This document shows positions 6,943 to 16,067 of a stretch of DNA of 64,000 nt, one piece after another. Source of the stretch: an uncultured Clostridia bacterium (GTDB lineage: Bacteria; Bacillota; Clostridia; Christensenellales; CAG-917); contig CASECZ010000006.1 of the NCBI GenBank assembly GCA_949286725.1, positions 106,757-170,756 on the forward strand, read 5' to 3'. The position numbers were made by a program, and so were the translations under genes. The first letter of the stretch is position 1, and each line of letters opens with the position of its first letter. The notes below the pieces were generated by a model that saw nothing but the letters and a program-made list of their open reading frames with translations, was not told the origin of the DNA and searched no databases.

Positions 6943-7489
6943 TTAAAAAAACTGATTAATTGCAAATCAAAAAACTTTAAAAACCGCTTTAAAAGCCGTA
7001 TTTTGCCGCTTTCTATTCGCAAAAGCTGTGTTTTGCGAATAGTTAGAAATACGCTCTGCACTTTGAAAACGGCGATTTTGGAAATGACTTTTTTCGTTGC
7101 TTCTCTTTCGTTTTTCGCTTTGAAAAAGTTTTTTTTCGGTAGACAGACTTGATTTTTCCGCGATTTTCTCCTCATACTCTATCATTTTCGACCGATTTAT
7201 TCGAAAATCACTTGCTATTGCCCTGTTTTTTGTATTTTTTCGCCGCAATATGCTCTTCCCGACCCATTTCGGTGTCGGATACTGCGTTTTTGATTGCCAA
7301 ATGAATATTTTTGGAAAAATTCCGCAAAAATTTCTGTTTTTATGCAGTTTTTGAAGTTTTTTGCTTGGAAACCGCAAAATTCGGCACTATGACTGCTTTC
7401 GTTTTCGTTGTCGCGCATATGTGACGACATCTCAAACAAACCTAAAAACGTCGTGAATTTTGAGTTTTAACGTGAAAATTTCGGCGATA
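6943..7489. other. A/T-rich gene-free stretch containing the right island boundary
   Basis: No convincing gene is seen. The open minus-strand frames are Lys/Arg/Asn-rich, lack ribosome sites and look like chance readings of A/T-rich DNA. It contains the right copy of the 32-nt repeat (7001-7032) and a weak TTAATT hairpin just after the unknown small gene. The rest, up to the terminator at 7490, has no recognised feature. Confidence 0.5.
7001..7032 (+). repeat. Right copy of 32-nt flanking direct repeat (att-like), with perfect hairpin
   Basis: This copy matches 5132-5163 at 30 of 32 positions. Here CTATTCGCAAAA (7013-7024) and TTTTGCGAATAG (7031-7042) form a perfect 12-bp inverted repeat around GCTGTG, extending beyond the repeat. 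It could be an att core, a terminator-like integration target, or an independent short repeat. Confidence 0.75.
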
Positions 7490-7520
7490 TTAAAAAAAAC
7501 AGGCATTTTTGCCTGTTTTC
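7490..7520 (-). terminator. Intrinsic terminator of the rimP-to-nfo-like operon
   Basis: On the minus strand AAAACAGGCA pairs with TGCCTGTTTT and is followed by a run of T. It lies about 130 bp after the last gene of the operon. Confidence 0.8.
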
Positions 7521-7652
7521 GTCGATTTTCAGCGCAAAGTGAAATGTTTTTTCGCTTTTTGTCGGGATGTGCGACGTTTTGACGAAGACTTTTGCGTTTT
7601 CTTTGCGTTTTGAGTGTTTTTGGTCGGCGTTGTCTGCCGTTTCGGTATGTAT

Positions 7653-8540
7653 TCAGGCTCTTTCCGCCACCGCACGCCAGATGTCGCGCATTTGTGCGGC
7701 GTCCTCTGCCTGCGTCCCTGCACTCTCGGAAAGTATGTGCGGCGTGAGACCGTATTTGACTATCGTTTCGGCAAAGGGTTCGAATTCGGGCCCGTACAAG
7801 GTGTCTTCGAATGTCAGGTGACGTATTTCGCCTTTCGCGCCGTACTGTATCTTCGAGAAATGCACGTGCATATTCTTTGTCTTGAACTCGCCTGCTTTTT
7901 CGGCGAAAGTGTCGATTATGCGCGCAAAATCGTCGCGTGTGCGCAAAATTCCGCCGTACAACGAGTTGATGTGCCCGAAATCGACGCACGGGAACACGTT
8001 GTCGCCCATCGTGCAAAGTTCGGCAATTTCCTCCACCGTGCCTATCTGAGGCTGTTTGCCCATTGTTTCGGGACATACGATAAGGTCGGCATATTCGGGT
8101 TCGGCGGCGATTGCGGCGAGCGTTTCGGCAAATTTGTCCTTGGTGCGTGCAAACGCCTCTTCGCGTGCGGCACCGCCCTGCGCTCCTGCGTGGAAAATGC
8201 AACGTCTGCCGCCGAAGCATTTCAGAATTTTGAGCGAAGAAAGCACGTATCGCACCGAATTGTCGGCTTTTTCCTGTTCGGGAGAGGCGAAATTGATGAA
8301 ATAGGGCGCGTGGACGCTCATTTCTATGCCGTATTCCGCGCAGACCTTGCCGATTTCCGTGGCGGTCTTGGAGGAGATATTGACTCCTCTGCCGAAGGAA
8401 TACTCGAACAGGTCGAGTTCGCGGGCTCTGAGCCACGCAGGCATCTCGGTGGTTGCGGTGTGTCCTTCCGCCGAAAAGCTTGCGGAGTGCCCGGAAGGCC
8501 CGAAAAGCGGTCTGTCAGCCGTATTTTCCCGTATAGTCAT
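7653..8540 (-). CDS. Endonuclease IV-like TIM-barrel protein (AP endonuclease / sugar isomerase superfamily)
   Basis: The protein has 295 aa with the metal ligands of the endonuclease IV family in order: H77 (SVHAPY), H117 (FHAGA), E158 (CPETMG), D187 and H190 (CVDFGH), H225/H227 (MHVHF) and E272 (SESAG). The FGPSGHS opening is also typical of Nfo-like proteins. True Nfo cleaves abasic sites in DNA using a tri-zinc centre; this divergent branch may instead act on a small sugar substrate, so no symbol is assigned. The start ATG overlaps the ribF stop by four bases, indicating coupled translation. It is the last gene of the operon before the terminator at 7490-7520. Confidence 0.8.
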   Translation of the reverse strand: MTIRENTADRPLFGPSGHSASFSAEGHTATTEMPAWLRARELDLFEYSFGRGVNISSKTATEIGKVCAEYGIEMSVHAPYFINFASPEQEKADNSVRYVLSSLKILKCFGGRRCIFHAGAQGGAAREEAFARTKDKFAETLAAIAAEPEYADLIVCPETMGKQPQIGTVEEIAELCTMGDNVFPCVDFGHINSLYGGILRTRDDFARIIDTFAEKAGEFKTKNMHVHFSKIQYGAKGEIRHLTFEDTLYGPEFEPFAETIVKYGLTPHILSESAGTQAEDAAQMRDIWRAVAERA

Positions 8541-9463
8541 GATTTTTTCTCCGTGTTTTCTTCGGCAAAATACTCTCTGATTTTTGCCGTATCTTCCGTG
8601 AGTTGAGCAGCGAGCCCCTCAGCGGAGTCGAATTTTTCTATGTCGCGTATCCGTTTTCTGAAAGCGAGTTTGACTCTTTTGCCGTACAGGTCGCCGTCGA
8701 AGTCGAGAATGTAAGTTTCCACGGAATACGCGCCATCGTCGAAAGTGGGTTTCGTGCCCACGTTGGTGCCTCCGAAATAAGTTTTGTCGTCAACGGTCAG
8801 CGATGTGATGTAAACGCCGTCTTTCAAACGGAGTTTGTCCTGCGCGGGCATCATGTTTGCAGTGGGAAATCCGAACGTACTGCCGCGTTTATGGGCGTGA
8901 ACCACCGTGCCGAGCATAAAATAAGGTTCGGTCAGGCACTCGTTGGCGAACTCGATATCTCCCCTTTCAATGGCATTTTTGATGTAGGTGGAAGAGATTT
9001 TGCCCTCTTTCGACATAATGAAAGGCATAATCTCGACTTTGGTCTGCGTGTTTGCGAAGTAACTGCGCAAAAATGCGGAATTTCCGCGCCCTTTTACACC
9101 GAAGGTGTAATCCTCGCCCGCGACTATTCCCGCGATGTTGAGTCCGCTTGTGAGGGAAATCAGAAACTCCTCGGGCGAAAGGCGGACGAATGCGCCTTTG
9201 AATTCCGCGAATACGGTGACGTCGACGCCCAGGTCGGAAAACACGGTTACGCGCTCGTTGAAGCTGTAAAGCTGGGGCTTTTTGCCCAGATACGCGCAAG
9301 GGTCGTTGGAAAACGTGAAAACGGCGCACTCGGCACCCAGTTTTCGGGCGAGATTTGCCGCGCGGGATATGATTTCGACGTGTCCTTTGTGAACGCAGTC
9401 GAAAAAGCCCATTGCCAGTACGAGCGGACGGTCGTATTTGTCGAGGTAGTGCAAGAGTTTCAT
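8537..9463 (-). CDS. ribF: Bifunctional riboflavin kinase / FAD synthetase RibF
   Basis: RibF phosphorylates riboflavin to FMN and adenylylates it to FAD. The N-terminal nucleotidyltransferase motif GFFDCVHKGH (residues 19-28) is present, with Cys where most homologues have Gly. The C-terminal flavokinase barrel shows GSTFGFPTAN, DGVY and the VETYILDFDGDLYG block. Length (308 aa) is normal for the two-domain enzyme. It overlaps truB upstream and the endonuclease-IV-like gene downstream by four bases each, matching the truB-ribF order seen in Bacillota. Confidence 0.93.
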   Translation of the reverse strand: MKLLHYLDKYDRPLVLAMGFFDCVHKGHVEIISRAANLARKLGAECAVFTFSNDPCAYLGKKPQLYSFNERVTVFSDLGVDVTVFAEFKGAFVRLSPEEFLISLTSGLNIAGIVAGEDYTFGVKGRGNSAFLRSYFANTQTKVEIMPFIMSKEGKISSTYIKNAIERGDIEFANECLTEPYFMLGTVVHAHKRGSTFGFPTANMMPAQDKLRLKDGVYITSLTVDDKTYFGGTNVGTKPTFDDGAYSVETYILDFDGDLYGKRVKLAFRKRIRDIEKFDSAEGLAAQLTEDTAKIREYFAEENTEKKS

Positions 9464-10398
9464 AATCTGGTTTTGAGTTTCAGTTTTCCGTCGTGTATGG
9501 TTCCGATTCCGAGCGGGTTGTCTGACGTGTCGTAAACGACGAATGCGTCGTCCGATTGCGCGGAATTTCCGTTTGCTTCGGGGTATGTCAGTCTTTCGTC
9601 GCAGAACGGCACGGCAATGCCGTTGAGGGCGCGTTTGGTTTCGCCGTCGTTCAGCGTATAGCGACCGAATTGCGAAAGCGCGATTTGCATCGGCAGGACG
9701 TAATCAAGCGGCGCACGGCGGAAATCTTCGATTTCCACCGCCGTATCGACGGTAAAAACGCCAGAACGCGTCCTTTCCAGCGCGCTCATGTATCCGACGG
9801 TACCGAGCGCGGCGGCGAGGTCGCGCGCCAATGAACGTATGTAGGTGCCTCCGCCGCATTCGATTTCGAATTCGAAAGCCTCGCCTTTTCTTCCAGTAAG
9901 TTCGAAAGAATACACCTGTACGGTTTTGGGCGGAAGTTGAATTTCGACGCCTTTTCTTGCGTAACTGTACGCGCGTCTGCCGTCAACGGATTTCGAGGAA
10001 TATGCGGGCGGTATCTGGCTGATTTTCCCGACGAAGGACGGCAACGCTTCGCGCATTTCTTTTTCGTCGGGTACGTTGCCGCGTTCTTCCGAGAAAGTTC
10101 CTCCCGAGTCCAGCGTGTCGGTCGTGCGACCGAAAGTGAACTCCGCAACATATGTTTTGCGCTTGAAGGCAAGCAGGTCGAAAAGTCGTGTCGCTTTGCC
10201 CACGGCGACGGATAAAACGCCTGTCGCAAGCGGGTCGAGCGTGCCGAGGTGCCCTGCTTTTCTGCGGCAACCGCTTACCGCGGAAAGCGCGCCGCGCACA
10301 ATGCACACGACGTCCGAAGAGGTCATCTGCTTTGGTTTCATTACGTTGACGAAACCGTCGAGAGGAAACGGGACGACGCTGTCTGAAAATCTGCTCAT
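9460..10398 (-). CDS. truB: tRNA pseudouridine-55 synthase TruB
   Basis: TruB converts U55 of the tRNA T-loop to pseudouridine. The catalytic aspartate is D55 in GHLGTLDPLATGVL, and the later IPPAYSS..DGRRAY and GGGTYIRSL blocks are family hallmarks. The C-terminal part is a small PUA-like region. The start chosen is the ATG at 10398, which overlaps the end of the nrnA-like gene; a longer frame starting at 10464 reads into that gene and is rejected. The protein is 312 aa. Confidence 0.94.
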   Translation of the reverse strand: MSRFSDSVVPFPLDGFVNVMKPKQMTSSDVVCIVRGALSAVSGCRRKAGHLGTLDPLATGVLSVAVGKATRLFDLLAFKRKTYVAEFTFGRTTDTLDSGGTFSEERGNVPDEKEMREALPSFVGKISQIPPAYSSKSVDGRRAYSYARKGVEIQLPPKTVQVYSFELTGRKGEAFEFEIECGGGTYIRSLARDLAAALGTVGYMSALERTRSGVFTVDTAVEIEDFRRAPLDYVLPMQIALSQFGRYTLNDGETKRALNGIAVPFCDERLTYPEANGNSAQSDDAFVVYDTSDNPLGIGTIHDGKLKLKTRL

Positions 10399-11348
10399 AA
10401 TCTGTCGCGCGCGGCTTTGAGGAGTTTGTCGACAACGTCTTCGTAATAGCCGTTGAGTCTGCATCCCGCCGCTTTGTCGTGGCCGCCGCCGCCGAAAACT
10501 GATGCGAGGTCGCTCGCGTCTACGTAGTCCTTGGTGCGTACGCTGACTTTGAAGTTCTTGTCGGCGACTTCCGATACGGCGAAAGCTATTTCCACGCCGT
10601 CGACGTCGATTGCGGACGAGATTATGCCTTCCGTATCGGAGGATCGGGTTCCAGTTTCGTCAAAGTCCTTGGCAAAGAACGTAACAACCGCGATTTTGCC
10701 GTCTTCGAAGAATTTCGTCTTGCCGAGTACGCGCATTTTGAGGTTGAACACGTTTTGAGGAATTTTGCGGTGCACGTTGTAGATGATGAGAGGTGCGTCG
10801 ATGTCGAAATTCAGGAGTTTGCAAGCGATTTCGTGGGTGCGCTTGGTGGTCGAAGGATACTGAAAACAACCGCTGTCGGCAACTATTCCCGCGAAAAGCA
10901 AAGCCGCAACACCGTTGTCGACTAGGTTCATTCCGTCGAGGAGTTCATAGACGATTTCGGCACAAGCCGCCGCGGTTGCGTCCGCAAAGTAGGCGGAGGC
11001 AAAAGGCGAATGCGACTTGTGATGGTCGACTGCGAGCGTCGTCGACGACGAAAGGAAACTCTTTGCCGCTCCGCCGAGTCTGTCGAGGTCGCTGCAATCG
11101 ACGGCAAAGCCGACATCGTGCACGCCTTTGTGCGGCAAAGTTATTTTGTCCGCGTTTTCGAAAAAGGCGTATTTGTCGGGTACGTAGCCGTCGCAGAAAA
11201 TCTCCACCGTTTTGCCCTGCAAGGTCAGCGCGCGGTAGATTGCGAGCGCGCACGCCAGAGTGTCGCCGTCGGGGTTGGTGTGACAATACACCACGACGGT
11301 GCGGGCGTTTTCGAGGGATTGGGCGATTCTGCGCAGTCTTTCGTTCAT
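10395..11348 (-). CDS. nrnA: DHH-family phosphoesterase (NrnA/RecJ-like nano-RNase or pAp phosphatase)
   Basis: The protein has 317 aa with the DHH/DHHA1 architecture: HTNPDGD at residues 23-29, VDCSD, DHH at 108-110, ADSGCF and the C-terminal GGGGHDKAAGC RNA-binding motif. Family members degrade 2-5-nt RNA and/or dephosphorylate 3',5'-pAp. It lies between rbfA and truB, its standard place in the infB operon of many Clostridia. Motif and context support NrnA; substrate preference cannot be read from sequence. Confidence 0.88.
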   Translation of the reverse strand: MNERLRRIAQSLENARTVVVYCHTNPDGDTLACALAIYRALTLQGKTVEIFCDGYVPDKYAFFENADKITLPHKGVHDVGFAVDCSDLDRLGGAAKSFLSSSTTLAVDHHKSHSPFASAYFADATAAACAEIVYELLDGMNLVDNGVAALLFAGIVADSGCFQYPSTTKRTHEIACKLLNFDIDAPLIIYNVHRKIPQNVFNLKMRVLGKTKFFEDGKIAVVTFFAKDFDETGTRSSDTEGIISSAIDVDGVEIAFAVSEVADKNFKVSVRTKDYVDASDLASVFGGGGHDKAAGCRLNGYYEDVVDKLLKAARDRL

Positions 11349-11722
11349 TTTTCCTCTTGTTCGTCTTCGGCAGGCGGAATATCTATCTGCGAAAGCAGAT
11401 GGTCTATTTTGATGCCGTAGTCGACCGAAGTGTCCAGTCTGAAATCCAGGTCGGGCAACAGACGTATCTGCACGGCGGATTTCAGCATATTGCGGATGAA
11501 AACCTTGGAGCGACGCACGGTTTCGAGTGCGGCGGCGCGCTCATCTTCGTTTTCGGCGTACACGGAAAGATAGACCTTGGCGTATTTGAGGTCGGGCGTT
11601 GTCGTGACTTTCGTCACGCCGACAATGCTCTTCCCGAGACGCGGGTCTTTGAGGTCGCAGGCGATGATTTTGGAAATCTGTTTCTGCAACTCGGAATTTA
11701 TTCTTTCCACCTTAATCTTCAT
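11345..11722 (-). CDS. rbfA: Ribosome-binding factor A
   Basis: RbfA assists late 30S maturation by binding near the 5' helix of 16S rRNA. The 125-aa KH-like protein starts [13 protein letters not shown] and contains DPRLG, VTKVTTTPDLKYAKVYLSV and the closing LRLLPDLDF-like segment (here IRLLPDLDFRLD), all typical. A short acidic tail follows. It overlaps the infB 3' end by 11 bases and the next gene by four. Confidence 0.93.
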   Translation of the reverse strand: MKIKVERINSELQKQISKIIACDLKDPRLGKSIVGVTKVTTTPDLKYAKVYLSVYAENEDERAAALETVRRSKVFIRNMLKSAVQIRLLPDLDFRLDTSVDYGIKIDHLLSQIDIPPAEDEQEEK

Positions 11723-14450
11723 TTATCTGCTCCATTTCGAAGGCTTCGATGACGTCGCCGACCTTGATATCCTGATAGTTCTGCAACATTATGCCGCAGT
11801 CGAAGTTCTTTGCCATTTCCTTGACGTCGTCCTTACCGTGACGGAGAGAAGCGATTTCGCTGGTGATTTCGACCGCGCCGTTGCGCAACAGACGCGCTTT
11901 CGCGCCGCGTACGATTTTGCCGTCCGTGACGTGGCAACCCGCGATGACGCCGACGCCCGAAATGCGGAAAAGTTCTCTGACTTCCGCCGTGCCGAGGACG
12001 ACTTCTTTGAACTTGGGTTCCAGCATACCTTTGACGGCTTTTTCGATGTCTTCGATTGCGTTGTATATGATATCGTAGAAACGGATATCGATTTTTTTCT
12101 GTGCCGCAAGCGCTTTCGCGTTGGCGTCGGGACGGACGTTGAAGCCGATGATGATTGCCTTTGCGGTGTCGGCAAGCGTGACGTCGCTCTCTTTGATTGC
12201 GCCGACCGCGCCGTGAATGATGTCGATGTCGACTTCTTCGTTGCCGAGTTTTGAAAGTGACTGTTTGACGGCTTCGAGGGAGCCCTGAACGTCGGCTTTG
12301 ATGATGAGCTTGACGGATTTGAGTTCGCCTTTCTTGATTTTGTCAAAGAGGTCGTTGAGGGACACGGAGCCGCTGTCGTCGCCTTTCGCGGCTTGTTTGA
12401 GCTTGCGTTCGAGCGCAAGTTCTCTTGCAAACTTTTCGTCCGCGACGACGTCGATGATGTCGCCCGCTTCGGGAACTTCGTCCCAACCCGTAACCGATAC
12501 GGGAATGGAAGGACCTGCTTTTTTGACCTTTCTGCCCTTGTCGTCTATCATCGCGCGGATTTTACCCGTGGAAGTGCCGGCAACCACGTTGTCGCCTATA
12601 CGCAAAGTGCCCGTCTGAACGAGTATTGTGGCGACTTTGCCGATGCCCTTGTCAAGACGCGCTTCGATGATGGTGCCGCGTGCGGGACGGTCGGGGTTAG
12701 CTTTCAACTCGCGCATTTCCGCCATGATGAGTATGTTTTCGAGCAGGTTTTCCACACCTTCGCCCGTCTTTGCCGAAACGCGTACGACGGGAGTGTCGCC
12801 ACCCCATTCCTCGGGCAACACTTCGTAATTGGTGAGTTGTTGCAACACCTGGTCGGGATTTGCGCCCGTCTTGTCGATTTTGTTTATTGCGACGATAATC
12901 GGCACGTTTGCCTGACGCGCGTGGTTGATTGCTTCAATGGTCTGTGGCATAATGCCGTCGTCGGCCGCGACGACGAGCACCGCAATGTCGGTAACCTGTG
13001 CGCCGCGTGCACGCATAGAGGTGAACGCTTCGTGACCTGGTGTGTCGAGGAAGGTTATCGGCGAACCTTTGAGCGAAATCGTGTACGCGCCGATATGCTG
13101 GGTTATACCGCCCGCTTCGCCGCCTGCGACGTTTGCCTTGCGGATATAGTCGAGCAAGGACGTCTTGCCGTGGTCGACGTGACCCATAATCGTGACGACG
13201 GGAGGTCTGGGCACGAGTTTGTCTTCGTCTTCGTCGTCGATGACGAGTTTTGCGGTCAACGCTTCTTCCATCGTGATTTCGGGCTTGAATTCCAGCGTCA
13301 CGGGGTGGTCTTTGGTGATTTCGCCGATGACGAGTTCCGCCGTCGGGAAGTCTATGCTTTCGTTGATGGTCTTGATTATGCCGAGCAAAAACAGGTTTTT
13401 GATGATTTCCGCAACGGAAATGCCCGTTTTTTCGCTCAATACTTTGATGGGAACGGGGTCGGTGGTGATGACGGCGTGGTCGATGACCATAGTACCGCCG
13501 CCGCTCGACGCCTTGTTCTTGCTCTTGAACACGCGGACTTTTGCGTCCTCGTCGTCCATAGGAATTCTGTCGTCAACGATAAAGCCTTTTTTGAGGAGCG
13601 CGCGCTTGTTCATACTTCCGCGGTCGTCGAACTTCTGTCCGCCGCCCGAAGAGGACTTCTGGTTGCCCTTGCCTTTCTGGTTGCCGCCCTTTCCGACGGG
13701 AGCCTGTTGTGCGGCATTTGCCAGACTGGACGCCGAAAGACCGTCGCGACGGGGACCGTATCCGCCCTGCTGCGGACGCTGACCCTGTTGCTGTCCGCTC
13801 TGTTGACCTCTCGGACCGCGCCCCGCATTATAACCGCCTGCGAATACGCGCGTCGTGACTTTCTTGTTTGTTTCCTGCGGAACGTAAATTCTGCGGATTT
13901 CGCCGTTGGGCAAAATCTCCGACTGTACGGACGGATTGCTTTCGCTGATAATTCGTCTGACAACGGGCTTTTCGGCGGGTTCGGCAGGCTTTTCCGTCGC
14001 TTCGGCGACTTTCTTTTTCTTTTCGACAGGCGCTTCGACGGGTTTTTCTTCGACTGCGGGCGCAACTTCCGCAGCCTTATCCTCTTTTGCGGGTTCGGAT
14101 GCGGGCTCGGGTGCGGGCGCCGCCTCTTCTTTGACGGGCTCGGGTTCCGTCACGACGGGCTTTGCCTCCGCGACGGGTTCTTTCACCTCTTCCTTTACGG
14201 GTTCGCTTGCGGTTTTTTCGGCGGCTTTGCGCTTGGCTTCTTCCGCAAGTCTTGCCTCTTCTTCGCGGCGCGCCGTTTCTTCTTCTGCGGCGGCAAGCGT
14301 TTCACGCTTGGCTTTTACGGCGGTCATAAGAGCGACTGCCTTTGCCTTTTCGCGTGAAATTTCCGTTCTGAGGTCGGCAAGCTGACCCGCCTTATATGCG
14401 GCGAGTTGTTTGATTGCGTCTTGGGTCGTTTCTTTTCTGTTTTCGGTCAT
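11712..14450 (-). CDS. infB: Translation initiation factor IF-2
   Basis: IF-2 is the GTPase that places fMet-tRNA on the 30S subunit and promotes subunit joining. The protein has 912 aa. Residues 1 to about 330 are low-complexity and rich in Glu, Ala, Pro and Lys, then in Gly/Gln. The G domain begins with GHVDHGKT at residue 423 and continues with [12 protein letters not shown] and SAKTGEG. IF-2 domains II-IV follow, ending before the short acidic C-terminus. The disordered N-terminus is long but within family range. It starts 2 bp after the L7Ae-like gene. Confidence 0.96.
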   Translation of the reverse strand: MTENRKETTQDAIKQLAAYKAGQLADLRTEISREKAKAVALMTAVKAKRETLAAAEEETARREEEARLAEEAKRKAAEKTASEPVKEEVKEPVAEAKPVVTEPEPVKEEAAPAPEPASEPAKEDKAAEVAPAVEEKPVEAPVEKKKKVAEATEKPAEPAEKPVVRRIISESNPSVQSEILPNGEIRRIYVPQETNKKVTTRVFAGGYNAGRGPRGQQSGQQQGQRPQQGGYGPRRDGLSASSLANAAQQAPVGKGGNQKGKGNQKSSSGGGQKFDDRGSMNKRALLKKGFIVDDRIPMDDEDAKVRVFKSKNKASSGGGTMVIDHAVITTDPVPIKVLSEKTGISVAEIIKNLFLLGIIKTINESIDFPTAELVIGEITKDHPVTLEFKPEITMEEALTAKLVIDDEDEDKLVPRPPVVTIMGHVDHGKTSLLDYIRKANVAGGEAGGITQHIGAYTISLKGSPITFLDTPGHEAFTSMRARGAQVTDIAVLVVAADDGIMPQTIEAINHARQANVPIIVAINKIDKTGANPDQVLQQLTNYEVLPEEWGGDTPVVRVSAKTGEGVENLLENILIMAEMRELKANPDRPARGTIIEARLDKGIGKVATILVQTGTLRIGDNVVAGTSTGKIRAMIDDKGRKVKKAGPSIPVSVTGWDEVPEAGDIIDVVADEKFARELALERKLKQAAKGDDSGSVSLNDLFDKIKKGELKSVKLIIKADVQGSLEAVKQSLSKLGNEEVDIDIIHGAVGAIKESDVTLADTAKAIIIGFNVRPDANAKALAAQKKIDIRFYDIIYNAIEDIEKAVKGMLEPKFKEVVLGTAEVRELFRISGVGVIAGCHVTDGKIVRGAKARLLRNGAVEITSEIASLRHGKDDVKEMAKNFDCGIMLQNYQDIKVGDVIEAFEMEQINED

Positions 14451-14452
14451 AG

Positions 14453-14734
14453 CTACCTCAATAGGTTGATTATCGCCTCGGCGAGGTTGGGGTTGACGAT
14501 CCCGATCGCCTTGACATTGTCGCGGTGCGTCGCCTGCGCGAGGTCTTCCGTGTCGAAACAGGGAATGTCCCCTGCAAGGGCGTGCAGCCTGTTTTTGTAT
14601 TTTTCGGGTGCGTTGCGGTCAATCAGTATCAGAAGGCATTTTTCCGTCTTTTCGGCTATGCGTTCCTCGCCGTACAAAACCGCTCCGCTGCGCTGTGCGA
14701 GCCCCACGTAAGAGGCGATTTTAGAGCAACTCAT
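14453..14734 (-). CDS. ylxQ: L7Ae-family RNA-binding protein YlxQ
   Basis: This is a 93-aa protein of the L7Ae/L30e/S12e fold, which binds kink-turn RNA. Visible blocks are IASYVGLAQRSGAVLYGEE and the C-terminal KAIGIVNPNLAEAI. Its place between ylxR and infB is the canonical YlxQ position. YlxQ partners are poorly known. Because this genome also encodes an OLE RNA, a family reported to use an L7Ae-type kink-turn binder (OapC), this protein is one possible partner, though position favours YlxQ proper. It overlaps ylxR by 14 bases. Confidence 0.85.
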   Translation of the reverse strand: MSCSKIASYVGLAQRSGAVLYGEERIAEKTEKCLLILIDRNAPEKYKNRLHALAGDIPCFDTEDLAQATHRDNVKAIGIVNPNLAEAIINLLR

Positions 14735-14978
14735 AGAGCCTCCCGTACACCTGCTCGTCGACGGCGGTACCGAACGCGGCGTTCAGCCCCCTCTTTTTCA
14801 CGAGCAGGTCCAGACACTCTTTCGAGCGGTGCACCCACACTCCCCGTCCGTCCGCTTTTCCGCTTTCGTCGACGAAAACGACCCCGTTTTTGTCACGGCA
14901 CACTCGCAACATTCCGCTTTTGTCGGAATGCTGACGGCAAGCCGCGCATTTTCGGGTGTTTTTCGGATTGGACGGCAT
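14721..14978 (-). CDS. ylxR: YlxR (DUF448) RNA-binding protein
   Basis: The protein has 85 aa with the DUF448 signature: RKCAACRQHSDKSGMLRV at the start and DGRGVWVHRSKEC in the middle. YlxR is a small nucleic-acid-binding protein almost always encoded between nusA and infB; proposed roles in regulating rnpB or other transcription are not established for this lineage. The gene starts 3 bp after the nusA stop and overlaps ylxQ. Confidence 0.9.
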   Translation of the reverse strand: MPSNPKNTRKCAACRQHSDKSGMLRVCRDKNGVVFVDESGKADGRGVWVHRSKECLDLLVKKRGLNAAFGTAVDEQVYGRLYELL

Positions 14979-14981
14979 AAT

Positions 14982-16058
14982 TTACTCTTCCTGTGCCGCG
15001 GCTTCGTCTGCGGGCATAACGCTGGAATAGGGTTTGACGTCGATTTTCCAGCCCGTAAGTTTTGCGGCAAGACGCGCGTTCTGACCGTTTCTGCCTATGG
15101 CAAGGCTCAGTTTCTCGTCGGGCACGACGACTTTGGCGTTCTTTTCCTCTTCGTTTATCGACACCATAAGCACCTGCGCGGGACTGAGGGCGCGGGCGAT
15201 ATACTCGATGGGGTCGGCGCACCATTCGATGACGTCGATTTTCTCGCCGCCGAGTTCCGCCACGACAGCGTTCACGCGCACGCCTTTATTGCCTATGCAC
15301 GCACCCACCGCGTCCACGTTGGGATCCTCGGAGTAAACCGCGAGTTTGGTGCGGAAACCGCCTTCGCGGACGATGGACATGATTTTGACAAGACCCGCCT
15401 TGATTTCGGGAACTTCCAGTTCGAACAAACGTCTGACGAACCCCGCGGAACTTCTGGACACGACAACCTGTGCGCCGCCGCGCGCCGTATCGCGGATTTT
15501 CTTGATGTAAACCTTGATGACGTCGCCGACGTTGTAGGTTTCGGTGGGAACTTGGTCGGTCTGCATCATAACGCCTTCCATCTGCGTGCCGCTGATTTCG
15601 ACGTAAACGGTGGTGCCTTCCTTTCTTCTGACGATGGCGTTGAGGATTTCGCCCTGACGTTCGCTCATTTCGTTGAGGATATACTCTTTCTTCGCGTCGT
15701 TTATGCGTTGCATAATGACCTGCTTTGCAGTCTGCGCGGCAATGCGCGAAAACTGTTTGGGAGTGATGTCTTCGATGACGACGTCGCCGACCTTGTACGT
15801 CGGCTTGATTTCACGCGCTTCTTCGAGGGAAATCTGCGAGTCCTCGTCTTCGACTTCTTCGACGACGAGACGGTGCGCGTAAACTTTGATGGACTGTTTT
15901 TCCTCGTTCAGGCGCACGGCGATGGTTCTGCTTTCGCCGTACTCCTTCTTGTAGGCGGACACCAGACCTGCTTCGAGAGACTCGATAAGCAGTCCCTTGG
16001 AGATTTTCTTCTCCTGTTCCAGCATATCCAACGCCTGAAAGAATTCTTTGTTAACCAT
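14982..16058 (-). CDS. nusA: Transcription termination/antitermination factor NusA
   Basis: NusA binds RNA polymerase and nascent RNA to modulate pausing, termination and antitermination. The 358-aa protein shows the N-terminal polymerase-binding domain (MVNKEFFQALDMLEQEKKIS), an S1 domain around residues 135-200, and two KH domains. The KH motifs are GACIGNKGVRV and AIGRNGQNARLAAKLTGWKIDV. It ends soon after KH2, as usual for Bacillota, without the acidic repeats of Proteobacteria. It follows rimP by 9 bp. Confidence 0.96.
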   Translation of the reverse strand: MVNKEFFQALDMLEQEKKISKGLLIESLEAGLVSAYKKEYGESRTIAVRLNEEKQSIKVYAHRLVVEEVEDEDSQISLEEAREIKPTYKVGDVVIEDITPKQFSRIAAQTAKQVIMQRINDAKKEYILNEMSERQGEILNAIVRRKEGTTVYVEISGTQMEGVMMQTDQVPTETYNVGDVIKVYIKKIRDTARGGAQVVVSRSSAGFVRRLFELEVPEIKAGLVKIMSIVREGGFRTKLAVYSEDPNVDAVGACIGNKGVRVNAVVAELGGEKIDVIEWCADPIEYIARALSPAQVLMVSINEEEKNAKVVVPDEKLSLAIGRNGQNARLAAKLTGWKIDVKPYSSVMPADEAAAQEE

Positions 16059-16067
16059 TTTGTCCTC

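Larger units (their letters stand above)
5132..7032. mobile_element. Candidate small integrated element (repressor island) bounded by 32-nt direct repeats
   Basis: The segment is bounded by two 32-nt direct repeats (5132-5163 and 7001-7032) that agree at 30 of 32 positions. Its base composition is clearly more A/T-rich than the housekeeping genes on both sides. Its content is phage-like in style: four consecutive small XRE-type repressors, a divergent promoter pair with three similar palindromic operators, a second set of operator-like palindromes and a small unknown gene. No integrase, recombinase, transposase or replication gene is visible. It is therefore either a non-autonomous or satellite-like insertion, or a remnant of one. 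The reading as an integrated element is inference; composition, repeats and gene content are seen directly. Confidence 0.42.

Noticed and set aside
6967..7439. Lys/Arg-rich minus-strand frames right of the island
   Set aside because: They overlap one another in different frames, lack start signals and cross the right flanking repeat.
7527..8436. Alternative long frames over the endonuclease-IV-like gene
   Set aside because: The 295-residue frame carries every family metal ligand; the others are Arg-rich shadows.
12393..14357. 654-codon open frame on the + strand opposite infB
   Set aside because: It is an antisense shadow produced by the codon bias of infB; it is Phe/Gly/Arg-rich without any known motif or ribosome site.
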